57,094 nucleotides of DNA from contig PBFW01000044.1 in the NCBI GenBank assembly GCA_002719955.1, positions 1 to 57,094 of the forward strand. The letters run 5' to 3'. The DNA comes from Deltaproteobacteria bacterium (GTDB lineage: Bacteria > Myxococcota_A > UBA9160 > UBA4427). Made by a program: the position numbers and the translations under genes. The notes beneath the pieces are model-generated. The model saw only the letters and a program-made list of their open reading frames with translations, was not told where the DNA came from and did no database searches. This document shows positions 35,162 to 43,870 of this stretch, in pieces. Numbering within the stretch: position 1 is the stretch's first letter; the number at the start of each line of letters is the position of its first letter.

Positions 35162-35920
35162 GTGAAACAAGCCCGAAATCCCGGCGCCCGCAGCCGCTTC
35201 GAGAAATATATGAGCAAGCTCGCCGATCGTGCGGCGGCTGCCTCTGGGCGTATGCTCTACAAGCGCGGTGTGCGATTTTTGGGTGATCCGGAGTGGCGCG
35301 CGCCCTACGAGGCGGAGCTCGCGGCGGACGAACGACCGGGGAAGCCGGTCCATCGCGCGCTGGATCGTCGCTTCATGGTCGTCCAGCTCGCCGAATCCGT
35401 GAGAGGGCTATCCGGGAGCAGCGCCGAATGTGGCGCCTTTCGCGGGGTGGGATCCGCGCTCATCTGCCGCGCGCTCGAAGGGACCTATGGACCCGACGAT
35501 TGCCATTTCGCCTTCGACGCCTTCGAGGGGCTGCCGAAGCCGGTCGAGGCGGATCGCGCGAAGACCGGGCAATGGTGGTCCGAGGGGGATCTCAAGACGG
35601 ATCGCGATCAGGTCGAGCGCCTCCTCTCGCCCTTTCCACATGCGCGAATCGAGGTCGGTTGGATTCCCGAACGCTTCCCGGAGGTGGGAAATCGCCGGTT
35701 CCGACTGGTGCATGTCGATGTCGATCTCTTCGAGCCGACCCGCGACTCGATCGAGTTCTTCTTTCCCCGTCTCGTGCCGGGCGGCGCGCTCCTGCTCGAT
35801 GACCACGGGGTCATCAGTTGCCCGGGAGCGCGCAAGGCCGCGGTCGAATATTTTGCGAAATCCGGTGAGCCGATCGTCGAACTCCCCAGCGGACAGGCGA
35901 TCGTCTGGAAGCGGGGCTAG
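35162..35920 (+). CDS. TylF/MycF-type O-methyltransferase
   Basis: A 252-residue SAM-dependent methyltransferase of the TylF (macrocin O-methyltransferase) family, which methylates sugar hydroxyls. AECGAFRGVGSALICRAL is the SAM-binding loop region, and HFAFDAFEGLPKP and FRLVHVDVDLFEPTRDSIEFF carry the acidic metal-binding residues. LLDDHGVISCPGARKAAVEYF is also typical. GTG 35162 is preferred as start because AGGAGA lies 9 nt upstream. The stop codon overlaps that of the convergent oxygenase gene. A glycan or glycosylated metabolite is the most likely substrate. Confidence 0.85.
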   Translation: MKQARNPGARSRFEKYMSKLADRAAAASGRMLYKRGVRFLGDPEWRAPYEAELAADERPGKPVHRALDRRFMVVQLAESVRGLSGSSAECGAFRGVGSALICRALEGTYGPDDCHFAFDAFEGLPKPVEADRAKTGQWWSEGDLKTDRDQVERLLSPFPHARIEVGWIPERFPEVGNRRFRLVHVDVDLFEPTRDSIEFFFPRLVPGGALLLDDHGVISCPGARKAAVEYFAKSGEPIVELPSGQAIVWKRG

Positions 35921-36762
35921 ATCTTCAGCTTCGCGCGCAGCCGCTCGATCGGGCGATCCCACTCGTCGTAGTGCGAGAAGAACTCGAAGGGGCGTGCCCC
36001 CGTGAAACACTCCCCGCTGATCGCCACATAACGTCTCGGGATCGAAGTCACCGATCGGGGTGTCACGCCGTGGAGCGAGTGGCGGGTGTTCAGCCAGGCT
36101 AGAAGCGTATTTCGGCGATAGGGGATGCGCTTCACGCTTTCGATGTATTTCTCGGGGATATATTTCATCTTGCTGCGCGGAAAGGGACCCTTCTTGAGCC
36201 GCAGGAGTTCGTATTCGCCCCCGGTCGAGTCATCGTCCTCGGTGCGGAAATAGACCAGCGAGGAAAAGAGCTTCGCGCCGCTGTCGAGGTGCGGTCCCCG
36301 GGTCGAACTCATAGCCGTGACGGGAGCGTTCGAGCCGAATTGGCAATCGAGCATGATATCCGCGCGGCGATTCGCCTCGCATTTTTCCTTGCCGGATCGT
36401 CTGGCCGTGGTGAAATTCTCGAGCCGTTTTCCAAAATTGGCTTCAAGGCCCGGATGGTGTTTTTCGATCTGCTCTCCCCAGAGCTTGATCGCGCTTTCGA
36501 AGAGCGAGCGCTGGGTATGGGCTTCGAAGAAAGCACGCCAGGGTTCGGGAGTTTTCGGGTCCGCGAGCACTCGGTCGGAATCCGCCAGGAGGGAACGGTT
36601 ATTGGTGATCTCCTCACGGCCCGCGATGTACTCGACGGTCGGGAACGTTTCTTCGAGCGCCTTGTAGTCGACTTCTGGGATGACGTTCTCGATAACGATA
36701 TGCGGGTAGGGATCGAGATCGATGGACGCTCGGGGAGCGCTGTCGTAGACGTTGCTAGTCAT
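35917..36762 (-). CDS. 2-oxoglutarate/Fe(II)-dependent oxygenase family protein
   Basis: A 281-residue protein with the double-stranded beta-helix layout of 2OG-Fe(II) oxygenases. The iron ligands are H158 and D160 in GPHLDSG and H231 in SLHGVTP. An Arg about 12 residues later (R243/R244 in IPRRYVAIS) suits 2OG binding. The N-terminal DPYPHIVIENVIP opening is common in prolyl- or glycan-cluster oxygenases. It could hydroxylate a sugar, peptide or lipid. It is followed downstream only by the convergent TylF gene, and it lies 39 nt from the methyltransferase-like gene upstream, probably in one transcript. Confidence 0.78.
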   Translation of the reverse strand: MTSNVYDSAPRASIDLDPYPHIVIENVIPEVDYKALEETFPTVEYIAGREEITNNRSLLADSDRVLADPKTPEPWRAFFEAHTQRSLFESAIKLWGEQIEKHHPGLEANFGKRLENFTTARRSGKEKCEANRRADIMLDCQFGSNAPVTAMSSTRGPHLDSGAKLFSSLVYFRTEDDDSTGGEYELLRLKKGPFPRSKMKYIPEKYIESVKRIPYRRNTLLAWLNTRHSLHGVTPRSVTSIPRRYVAISGECFTGARPFEFFSHYDEWDRPIERLRAKLKI

Positions 36763-36801
36763 GCTTGGTTTCCTTTTGGCTCGTGAGGATCGTGGGTGGA
36801 G

Positions 36802-37713
36802 TCATGTCCTGGGATTGGGTGTGGATCCGATCCCGTATTCCGCGCGCAGTCCATCGTCGTGGACGTCGGACTCGTAGATGCCCTGGATAGGAGTCTGGAA
36901 AAGCGTGTCGCTCCGTTTCCGCAGCAGTGTGAAGCAGAGCAGATTTGGCGTGTCGCGCTGCATGCGGCGGAGCAGGCCGGCGAATCGGCGGGATTCGTTC
37001 TTGCCCGCGAAGCGTTTGATGAGCCCCTTGGCACCGGCGCGTCGCACCTTCGCTCTCGAAAGAATCAGCCTGAGTGGGACGATGGTTTCCTCGAGCAGGA
37101 TGGGCTTCTTCGCGTCTAGGCCCTCGCCCTTGAAGACGACGCCCCGACCGGAGCGGGTCGCGATGCCGATCGAAAGGAGTTCATAGTCGTTCGCCTGGGC
37201 GAGCGCCGGGTACAGGTTGGGCTGGATCGTGAAAAATCCGTGATTGATGAACTCGTGAAAGGGGATCACGTGGAGCATCAGCCCGCCGACGCGGGTGAGC
37301 TGATGGACATTCCGGAAGACCGCATCCTGGTTGAAAATATGTTCGCCGGTGCCGTTGTTCGTGACGAGTGAATAGGTTTCGCGGAAAGAGTACTCATCGA
37401 CGAGGTTCTTGTTGAGATCCATCACGAGGCTGCCGAATTTGTCGTTGACGTCGATCGCCGTGTAATCCGAAAATCCCAGTAGTCGGTAATAATCGGCGGC
37501 GCGGTCGGCGCGATCGTCGTTTGCCAGGCTGGCGAGTCGTTCGAGTCCCCCGATGTCGATGCCGATCTTGTCAGGTGAGCGCTCGATGATCGAGCGAAGG
37601 GTTCGGTCATCGGCTCGCAGCGTCTGATTGCCCAATTCGATCACACTGGGTTTCTCTTCCAGAGAATCGAGTGTCGAGCGGACCAGCAGGGTCATCAGCG
37701 GGTTGAAGCTCAT
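36802..37713 (-). CDS. Methyltransferase-like protein of a glycan-type cluster
   Basis: A 303-residue protein with a divergent class I SAM-methyltransferase layout. PSVIELGNQTLR stands for motif I, GFSDYTAIDVND for the acidic second strand, and SLVTNNGTGEHIFNQ for motif IV. GGLMLHVIPFHEFINHGFF follows. The C terminus (RRMQRDTPNLLCFTLLRKR) is basic. The G-x-G-x-G loop is reduced, so activity is uncertain. ATG 37713 is taken as start because AAGGGA lies upstream and the family-like sequence begins there; an in-frame extension to 37932 has no such support. It leads the oxygenase gene in the same orientation. Confidence 0.65.
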   Translation of the reverse strand: MSFNPLMTLLVRSTLDSLEEKPSVIELGNQTLRADDRTLRSIIERSPDKIGIDIGGLERLASLANDDRADRAADYYRLLGFSDYTAIDVNDKFGSLVMDLNKNLVDEYSFRETYSLVTNNGTGEHIFNQDAVFRNVHQLTRVGGLMLHVIPFHEFINHGFFTIQPNLYPALAQANDYELLSIGIATRSGRGVVFKGEGLDAKKPILLEETIVPLRLILSRAKVRRAGAKGLIKRFAGKNESRRFAGLLRRMQRDTPNLLCFTLLRKRSDTLFQTPIQGIYESDVHDDGLRAEYGIGSTPNPRT

Positions 37714-38069
37714 CGGGAAGATCCCTTGGATGGGGACGCTGGGACGGGGTGGCTCACGTGATCTCGTGACGATCGAAGTCTCCCATTCGATTCGCGCGCG
37801 CAGGATACCACAATAGCTCGCGAGAGATGTCGTGGTTTGGTAAACGCTCGGGTTCGTGCTAATCGAGCCCGCCACGAGGTGTTGCAGGGCGTGACCTGCG
37901 ACTCCATCGCGACTCGGGGATGCCTTTTTCACGAGACAAAAAGGCCCTATTTTCAGCCGAATCCTGTGTGGATGGGAAGGGTCGAGTGCGGGTGTGTCAT
38001 CGAGTCACCCGGCGCTTCGTGATCGCCTGCCCGCCACCGCTTCGAATCGTTTCATCGAGGGTTCCTTCC
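37714..38069. promoter_or_regulatory. Divergent intergenic region of the methyltransferase cluster
   Basis: This 356-nt region separates two divergent methyltransferase-like genes and should hold both promoters. It contains a perfect inverted repeat, GCCTTTTT and AAAAAGGC with an 8-nt loop, at 37922-37945. A weaker repeat, GTTGCAGG and CCTGCGAC, lies about 40 nt to its left. Apart from these, no gene or RNA was recognised. Confidence 0.45.
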
Positions 38070-38756
38070 ATGTCGATCTATACGCGCGATGATCCGAGTC
38101 CCGAATACCGGGCCATGGTGGAGATGTACGCGACCCTGCATGAACGGGGTGCGAACAAGGCCGCGACCGAAGATCACCGGCCACCCGAGCAGACCTTCGC
38201 CGGGAAGATGCTCGCCAGCCACGCTCCGATCATCAAGCAGATGATCGATCGGACGAGCAGCCAGACGCTGCTGGACTACGGCAGCGGCAAGGGGCAGAGC
38301 TACGAGCGGAAGGATATCCAGATCGGGGCGACGACCGCGCCGAGCTTGCGAGAATATTGGGGGCTCGAGAGCCTCCGCTGCTACGACCCCGGCTATGAGC
38401 CCTTCAGCCAGCTTCCCCAGGAACAATTCGATGCCGTCATCTCGACGGATGTTCTCGAGCATATCACCGAGCCGGACCTCCCCTGGATCCTCGACGAGAT
38501 GTTCGGTTTCGCGCGCCGCTTCGTCTACGCGAATATCGCCTGCTATCCGGCCAAGAAGATCCTTCCGAACGGCCAGAACGCCCATTGCACCGTGAGAACA
38601 CCGGATTGGTGGGCGGGCATGATTCACGCCGTCGCGATGCGACACACCGGCATTTCCTACCAATTCAGCCTGGCGACTCGGACCGGGGCGAAGAAATATC
38701 TCGGTGTTGCGGGCAAGCGCGGTCTCGAACACCACACGCGCGAACGTTGGGCCTGA
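38070..38756 (+). CDS. SAM-dependent methyltransferase
   Basis: A 228-residue class I methyltransferase. SAM-binding motif I is TLLDYGSGKGQ (about residues 67-77). The acidic strand is LRCYDPGYEPF, and FDAVISTDVLEHI is motif IV with the following helix, as in small-molecule methyltransferases. The N-terminal region and the C-terminal YQFSLATRTGAKKYLGV are not diagnostic. ATG 38070 is chosen, since the family-like sequence begins there; the frame is open to 37920. The gene is divergent from the methyltransferase-like gene at 36802 and convergent with the ELM1-like gene. Confidence 0.8.
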   Translation: MSIYTRDDPSPEYRAMVEMYATLHERGANKAATEDHRPPEQTFAGKMLASHAPIIKQMIDRTSSQTLLDYGSGKGQSYERKDIQIGATTAPSLREYWGLESLRCYDPGYEPFSQLPQEQFDAVISTDVLEHITEPDLPWILDEMFGFARRFVYANIACYPAKKILPNGQNAHCTVRTPDWWAGMIHAVAMRHTGISYQFSLATRTGAKKYLGVAGKRGLEHHTRERWA

Positions 38757-38822
38757 GGAGAGCCCACTTTAGATCGCTCGCTCGCTCGCCCGCCCTTCGG
38801 CCACCCGACCCGAAATTCGGCG

Positions 38823-39914
38823 CTAGTCGTCCAGGAAGGCACGAACCCGTTCGACGACGCGATCGAAGTCGTCGTCGGGGAGCGGCCTGTCGCGTCCGCC
38901 AGCGAATTCGGGGAAATCCGCCGCCCAGCCGTGCTCGATCATCTGTCTGGACACGCTCTCTAGATTGCGAACGTTTTTGAGGCCGAGCAGCGAGGCCAGA
39001 TCGCTGATGAACGCTCTCGCCGCCGGTTGCCGCCGGTCGAGGCGCCCGTGCAAGAAGCGTTTCAGCGTATTGCGAAGTCGCTTCGACAACGACCGGTGCC
39101 GGACATGAGGCGCGATGGCGATGGGTCGCCCGAGACGTGCGACCTCCACCAACATCGAAATGCTGTCGGGCGTGATCACGAATTCATCGCCGCCGCTCAG
39201 GAGCGCGGCGTAGGGATTCTCGGAGGCCTCTGGGCGCCATTCGTAGAGAAAGACCCGGTCCTCCGCTTCGATCGCCGCCTCCCGAACGACATCGAGCGCG
39301 GGTCGCGGCGTTCGCCGACTGGTCGAGATCAGGAGCGATCCCCCGCACGAGCGAGATCGCTCGAGGGCGCGGGCGAAGAGAATGCGCATCGCCTCGCGAT
39401 CCAGACCGAAGGGATCCGATTCGCCTCCGAGCAGGACGACCGTCCAGGGATGCGGGAAGCGGTCGAGTCGGTCTTTCCATTCTGAGCGAGCTTGTTCGAG
39501 TGCCTCCGCCGAGTGTGGGAGTTGGAGCGGCCAGTCGAGCCGAATGACGTTGTCGCGGATCGGGACCCCGTATTGAGGCGGTGAAAGGATCAGGTCGAAA
39601 TATTTCGGACCGGGCGGGCGATTCATCTGTACCAGCCGCGTACGCCCACCGGATCGTCGTTTGATCCAGCGAACGATCGGGACCTGCCGCCATCCGGTCG
39701 AGATGACAAGATCTGGCCAGGGTTCATCTAGATGACTGGATCGCGCCCGGTCGGCGCTCGCAATACTGGGGCCTAATATAATTCGCCAGGCTCGAGCCCG
39801 ATCGTTGAAGACGATCTTCTTTTCTTCGAAGGGGACGCCGAGTGCAGCTGCGAGGCGAAGCGATTGCTTGTCGTCTCCAGTCTTACCGCTCGTGAGAACC
39901 CAGACTCGTGCCAT
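38823..39914 (-). CDS. ELM1/GtrOC1-like family protein
   Basis: A 363-residue protein matching the 'mitochondrial fission ELM1' family (PF06258). Bacterial members look like GT-B glycosyltransferases or sugar epimerase-like proteins of envelope clusters. Recognisable parts are VWVLTSGKTGDDKQSL, PDLVISTGWRQVPIVRW, VVLLGGESDPFGLD and VITPDSISMLVEVARLGRP. No transmembrane segment is evident. ATG 39914 is used, with GGAG close upstream. Its placement next to several methyltransferases and an oxygenase favours a role in surface-glycan decoration. Biochemical activity of this family is not established. Confidence 0.78.
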   Translation of the reverse strand: MARVWVLTSGKTGDDKQSLRLAAALGVPFEEKKIVFNDRARAWRIILGPSIASADRARSSHLDEPWPDLVISTGWRQVPIVRWIKRRSGGRTRLVQMNRPPGPKYFDLILSPPQYGVPIRDNVIRLDWPLQLPHSAEALEQARSEWKDRLDRFPHPWTVVLLGGESDPFGLDREAMRILFARALERSRSCGGSLLISTSRRTPRPALDVVREAAIEAEDRVFLYEWRPEASENPYAALLSGGDEFVITPDSISMLVEVARLGRPIAIAPHVRHRSLSKRLRNTLKRFLHGRLDRRQPAARAFISDLASLLGLKNVRNLESVSRQMIEHGWAADFPEFAGGRDRPLPDDDFDRVVERVRAFLDD

Positions 39915-40166
39915 CACGCTCCAAGGCTAGCAAGCTGCTCCTGAATTTCTAACCTGCGCCTCGCGCGCCGCGAGGGTTTGCGATGGCCACACGCTCCCGT
40001 GGGACCCGATCTCGACCGCGATCCGATCGACTGCGCGGACTTCCGAAGGATCCGGCAAGGAAGGTGTAGGATTGCTTCGGACGAAAGCGTGTCGAGTCAA
40101 TACGTTCGCTGAAGACCGAGGGTGGTGGAGCGGATGCGCCAAAAGGACTGAAAAGGGGAGACGAAG

Positions 40167-40976
40167 ATGGCGGAGCTCTGCTTCAACACGATGAATCGAT
40201 CGGCTTATCTCCTGGGCGACGAGGACCCCGATCTCCTGGGGCAGATCGACGCGGCCGCGGCGGCGGGCTTTCGACTCTTCGGTCCCGACGAGTTCTCGAT
40301 CGCTCGTTTTCGTCGCGAAGGAGGGCGGGTCGAGGCGCTCGCCGAACGGATGCAGGCGCTGGGGATGCGGACCTACGAGCTTCCGACGCTGATGGTGAAC
40401 GATGATCGGGTGACGACGCGGGCGGAAATCGACCGGCTCGCCGAAATCGCGAGAATCTTGCGGCCCGATTTCATTCAGCTGAATATGGATTCGAAAGTCG
40501 ACGAGCGGGTCATCGACGAGCTACGACGGGCGGGCGATGTCTTCGCGGGGCTCGGCGCGGGTCTCGCGATCGAGTATCTGCCCTGGCTGCCCGAAGTGTG
40601 CAGCATCGACTCGACGCGAGCCGTGCTCGATCGCGCGCAGATCGAAGGAGCAGGCGTGCTTGTCGACACGTGGCATTTCACGCATAGCGCGGATACCTGG
40701 GAGGACCTCGAATCACTTCCCCTCGACGAACTCTCGTATGTGCAATTCGACGATCATCCCCCGCTCGAGAGTGATGATCTCGTGATGGAGACGCTCATGC
40801 GGCGTGCGATGCCCGGGGAGGGTGTTTTTGAACTCGATCGATTCTGCGACCTGCTGCGGGCCAAGGGCTTCGATGGCGTGGTGAGCTGCGAGATCCTGTC
40901 CGAGCAGACACGAAGCATGGCGCTGGAAACCTTTGCCGAACGCGTCTACTCGACGAGCCGTCGCTATTGGCCCTAG
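40167..40976 (+). CDS. Xylose-isomerase-like TIM-barrel sugar phosphate isomerase/epimerase
   Basis: A 269-residue TIM-barrel protein of the AP endonuclease 2/xylose-isomerase-like group. Typical elements are the metal Glu in LAIEYLPW, LVDTWHFTHSADTWEDLE with its Asp and His residues, a YVQFDDHPPLESDD strand and VVSCEILSEQTRS with the last Glu. It may isomerise a sugar, inositol derivative or hydroxy-acid. GGGGAG precedes the ATG. It is convergent with the MFS transporter gene with only 7 nt between stops. No pathway partner is obvious. Confidence 0.82.
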   Translation: MAELCFNTMNRSAYLLGDEDPDLLGQIDAAAAAGFRLFGPDEFSIARFRREGGRVEALAERMQALGMRTYELPTLMVNDDRVTTRAEIDRLAEIARILRPDFIQLNMDSKVDERVIDELRRAGDVFAGLGAGLAIEYLPWLPEVCSIDSTRAVLDRAQIEGAGVLVDTWHFTHSADTWEDLESLPLDELSYVQFDDHPPLESDDLVMETLMRRAMPGEGVFELDRFCDLLRAKGFDGVVSCEILSEQTRSMALETFAERVYSTSRRYWP

Positions 40977-40983
40977 TCGGGGC

Positions 40984-42306
40984 TCATCGGGCATCCGCTC
41001 GATCGTCCCGTCCGGCGAAATCCGATCGCAGCGATCGGGATGTGGCGAACCAACAGCCGGCGGATGCCAGGGTCGCTACGAGGACGGCGAGGAGCGAATA
41101 TCGGATCGCATGATCGCCATAGGCCGGTTCGAGTCGTACGTTCAGGTCGCCGACGATCATCGGGCCGAGGCCCGACCCGACAATTCCGCTGATCGCGCTG
41201 GCGAGTGCGGCTGCCCGAGCGCGCATGGCGATGGGGGAAAGCCCCTGGGTCATCGAGAGCATCGGGGCGGCGTAAAAGGAGCCGACGATCGACGCGAGGA
41301 CACTGAAGAGAAGGGCCACCGGAAAGCCCCCGGAGATCGCGGAAAAGGGCAAACGATCGTTCTCCGGCCAGAGCAGGAAGAGCGCCAGGAGTGGAATCGA
41401 GACGAACTGGCCGATCGTCGGAACCCACATCGCCCAACGCCGATCGCGCTTCCAGAGCTGGTCGGCCAAACGCCCGCCGAGATAGATGCCGAGTGCTGAG
41501 GGAAGTGGACTCGTGAGGAAATACCAGGTTCCCGCCTCTCCCGCGCCCATCTCGTAGACTCGACGAAGAAAGGTCGGTTCCCAGAGGTTTCGTCCCATCG
41601 ATGCGAAGAGCGCGGTCGCCTGACCGGCGACGATCCAACGAAAACTCCGGATCGCCCACATCTGCCGAAGCGTATCGAGCCACGAGACCTCGATTTGCGG
41701 GGTCTGTGGCTCGCGGATCGTTGTAAAGAAGACGACCGAAAAGACGATGCCCGGGAGGCCCGCCAGGATGAAGGCTGTGCGCCACCCCATCCATTCACTG
41801 ACGTATCCGCCGAGCATCATGCCGATGGCGAGCCCGAGAACCGAACCGATGGCGATGACCGAGAGGCTCTGGCCGCGTCGTTCGGGACGGACATAGGATG
41901 AAATCAGCGACTGGCCCGGGGCGCTTGCGGAGGCCTCCCCGATTCCAACGCCCATTCGCAAGAGGAAGAGCGACCAGAATCCGGTCACGAGCGAGGTCAG
42001 GATCGTGAAGAAGCTCCAGAAGAAGAGCCCAACCGAGATGACGAGGCGCCGGCGTCCCCGATCGGCGATGGAGGCCAGGGGAAAGGACGCGACGATATTG
42101 AAAAAGGTGAAGGCGGGGCCCAATAGAAGGCCCATCTGACGGTCGTCGAGGGAGAGATCCTGTTTGACGTCCTGAACGAGGATCGAGAGGACCGTTCGAT
42201 CGACGGAGTTGATGATCATCACGACCATCATCATTCCGAGAACGAATCGGATATAGCGGTCAGAGGCGGGAGGCAATTCCGAGGAGGAGAGGGAGGGCGC
42301 GGTCAT
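40984..42306 (-). CDS. MFS transporter
   Basis: A 440-residue major facilitator protein with twelve predicted membrane spans. The family signature between helices 2 and 3 reads SIADRGRRRLVIS. The second half carries GGRLADQLWKRDRRW at the equivalent place. It resembles the spinster/hexuronate-type subgroup (NSVDRTVLSILV at the start), whose members move organic acids or lipids. AAGGAG precedes the ATG. It lies 58 nt downstream of the nitroreductase gene on the same strand and may be co-transcribed with it. The substrate is unknown. Confidence 0.87.
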   Translation of the reverse strand: MTAPSLSSSELPPASDRYIRFVLGMMMVVMIINSVDRTVLSILVQDVKQDLSLDDRQMGLLLGPAFTFFNIVASFPLASIADRGRRRLVISVGLFFWSFFTILTSLVTGFWSLFLLRMGVGIGEASASAPGQSLISSYVRPERRGQSLSVIAIGSVLGLAIGMMLGGYVSEWMGWRTAFILAGLPGIVFSVVFFTTIREPQTPQIEVSWLDTLRQMWAIRSFRWIVAGQATALFASMGRNLWEPTFLRRVYEMGAGEAGTWYFLTSPLPSALGIYLGGRLADQLWKRDRRWAMWVPTIGQFVSIPLLALFLLWPENDRLPFSAISGGFPVALLFSVLASIVGSFYAAPMLSMTQGLSPIAMRARAAALASAISGIVGSGLGPMIVGDLNVRLEPAYGDHAIRYSLLAVLVATLASAGCWFATSRSLRSDFAGRDDRADAR

Positions 42307-42364
42307 GGTGAGTCTCCTTGGGGTCTTGGTGTGAGCGGTAGATCCGAGTCGATCGCCCTTCCAC

Positions 42365-42997
42365 CTAACGCGTGGGATCCCAGCGGTCGTAGTGGATCAC
42401 CTCGTCGACGGGTCGCCGCGTGACCGGCCCGAAATCCCTCTCTGGAAACCCCATCGGAATCACCGTTCCCATTTTTACATCGTCGGGAAGGCCGAGGATT
42501 TCCCGCAGCTGCGGCTCACAGCTCAGATTGAAGGTCGTAAAGACGGTTCCGAGGCCGAGCCCACGCGCCGCCAGGATCAGATTCTGCGAGGCGGGATAGA
42601 CGGTCGAGTACACATACTCGATCTGGGGAGGTGAACCCGGAGGGTAGTCGTGATGTGCGCAGACGATGACGATCACGGGCGCGAGGTGAAGATTCTCGAG
42701 TAGATGCCCGGCGCCGAGCAGGATCCGGCGAGAGGAGGGGTCCATCGCATCGGGATTGGCCTCGGCTGCCGCCGCCGCCATTTCGGTCATTTCGCGGACG
42801 GCGACCGCGACCGCTTGCTGGACGCGTCGTTTCTGATCGGTATCGCGGAGGACGACGAAGCCCCAGCGCTGGCTATTGCCCGGGTTGGAGGCCCGGGTCG
42901 CGGCATGGATCACGCGCTCGAGCATTTCCTGTGGGATCGGATCCGGCTTCAGATATCGCATGGCCCGGCAGGTTTCCATCGCCTCGAACAGCTCCAT
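42365..42997 (-). CDS. Nitroreductase family protein
   Basis: A 210-residue FMN-dependent oxidoreductase. It opens MELFEAMETCRAMRYLKPDPIP, the family's usual N-terminal region in which the R-x-x-R stretch binds FMN. ATRASNPGNSQRWGFVV and ASQNLILAARGLGLGTVFTT follow in normal order. It may reduce nitro-aromatics, quinones or enones, or remove halogens. ATG 42997 is preferred over the longer frame because AAGGAGGGCGG lies directly upstream. It is divergent from the SDR gene with 56 nt between the starts. Confidence 0.87.
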   Translation of the reverse strand: MELFEAMETCRAMRYLKPDPIPQEMLERVIHAATRASNPGNSQRWGFVVLRDTDQKRRVQQAVAVAVREMTEMAAAAAEANPDAMDPSSRRILLGAGHLLENLHLAPVIVIVCAHHDYPPGSPPQIEYVYSTVYPASQNLILAARGLGLGTVFTTFNLSCEPQLREILGLPDDVKMGTVIPMGFPERDFGPVTRRPVDEVIHYDRWDPTR

Positions 42998-43053
42998 TCC
43001 GCCCTCCTTTTCTGCCGCCGAATATTGCACAATAGGCGTAAGGAGGAACGTGC

Positions 43054-43857
43054 ATGCAGACCGAGATCGCCAAGGCCTTTGATCTGGCCGACCGGGTCGC
43101 CGTCGTCACGGGGGCTGCCAGCGGGATTGGCCGCGCCGCTTCGATTCTATTCGCCAAGGCCGGCGCGAATATTGTGATTGCAGATCGCTCGGGCGACGCG
43201 TTGTCCGAAACCGCATCCGAGATCTCGAAGCTGGGTCGCCAGGTCGTTCCGGTCGTGATGGACGTGTCGAATCGGAGCGAAGTCGAAGCGCTTATCGGAA
43301 CGGCCATCGAGCGATTCCAGGGGATCGACATCATGGCGAATGTTGCGGGGATCATGCGCGGCGCGATGTTTCTCGATGTGACCGAGGAAGATCTCGACGC
43401 GCTGATCGCGGTCAACCAGAAGGGGGTTTTCTTCGGTTGCCAGGCGGCCGGCCGCGCGATGGCGGAGCGAGGCGGGGGCTCGATCATCAATATCGCGTCG
43501 GCGGGGATGGATTCGCCGGCACCTAATATTTCCGTATACGCTATGACGAAAGCGGCGGTCGCGATGATGACGCGCTCCCTGGCGACGGAATTGGGGCCGC
43601 AGGGCGTGCGCGTGAATACGGTCGCGCCGGGCTTTACCGATACCGGCATGACTCAGCGCCACTGGATCGACGGCGACGGGAAAGAGAACCTCGAAGCGCG
43701 GGACTCGATCTGGAGCCAGATGAGTGAGAGGGTGCCGCTCGGCTCGATCGGTCAACCTGAGGATATCGCGTTCGCCATGCTCTACCTGGCGAGCGACGCC
43801 TCACGTTTCGTGACGGGACAGGTTCTTCGTCCCAATGGCGGCGTCGCGATGCCCTGA
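43054..43857 (+). CDS. Short-chain dehydrogenase/reductase (SDR)
   Basis: A 267-residue classical SDR of the 3-oxoacyl-reductase/glucose-dehydrogenase type. Motifs are TGAASGIGRAASILFAKAG, an NVAGIM version of the N-A-G loop, Ser in NIASAGMDS and the Y-x-x-x-K in YAMTKAA. The end, FVTGQVLRPNGG, is typical. Asp in IVIADRSGD suggests NAD as cofactor. AAGGAGG lies 8 nt upstream of the ATG. The stop codons of this gene and the P450 at 43871 lie 13 nt apart, tail to tail. Confidence 0.88.
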   Translation: MQTEIAKAFDLADRVAVVTGAASGIGRAASILFAKAGANIVIADRSGDALSETASEISKLGRQVVPVVMDVSNRSEVEALIGTAIERFQGIDIMANVAGIMRGAMFLDVTEEDLDALIAVNQKGVFFGCQAAGRAMAERGGGSIINIASAGMDSPAPNISVYAMTKAAVAMMTRSLATELGPQGVRVNTVAPGFTDTGMTQRHWIDGDGKENLEARDSIWSQMSERVPLGSIGQPEDIAFAMLYLASDASRFVTGQVLRPNGGVAMP

Positions 43858-43870
43858 GTTCGTCGATCGC

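Noticed and set aside
38770..38800. CGCT/CGCC short tandem repeats between the methyltransferase and ELM1-like genes
   Set aside because: Only a few short imperfect units in GC-rich DNA; no evidence of phase variation or function.
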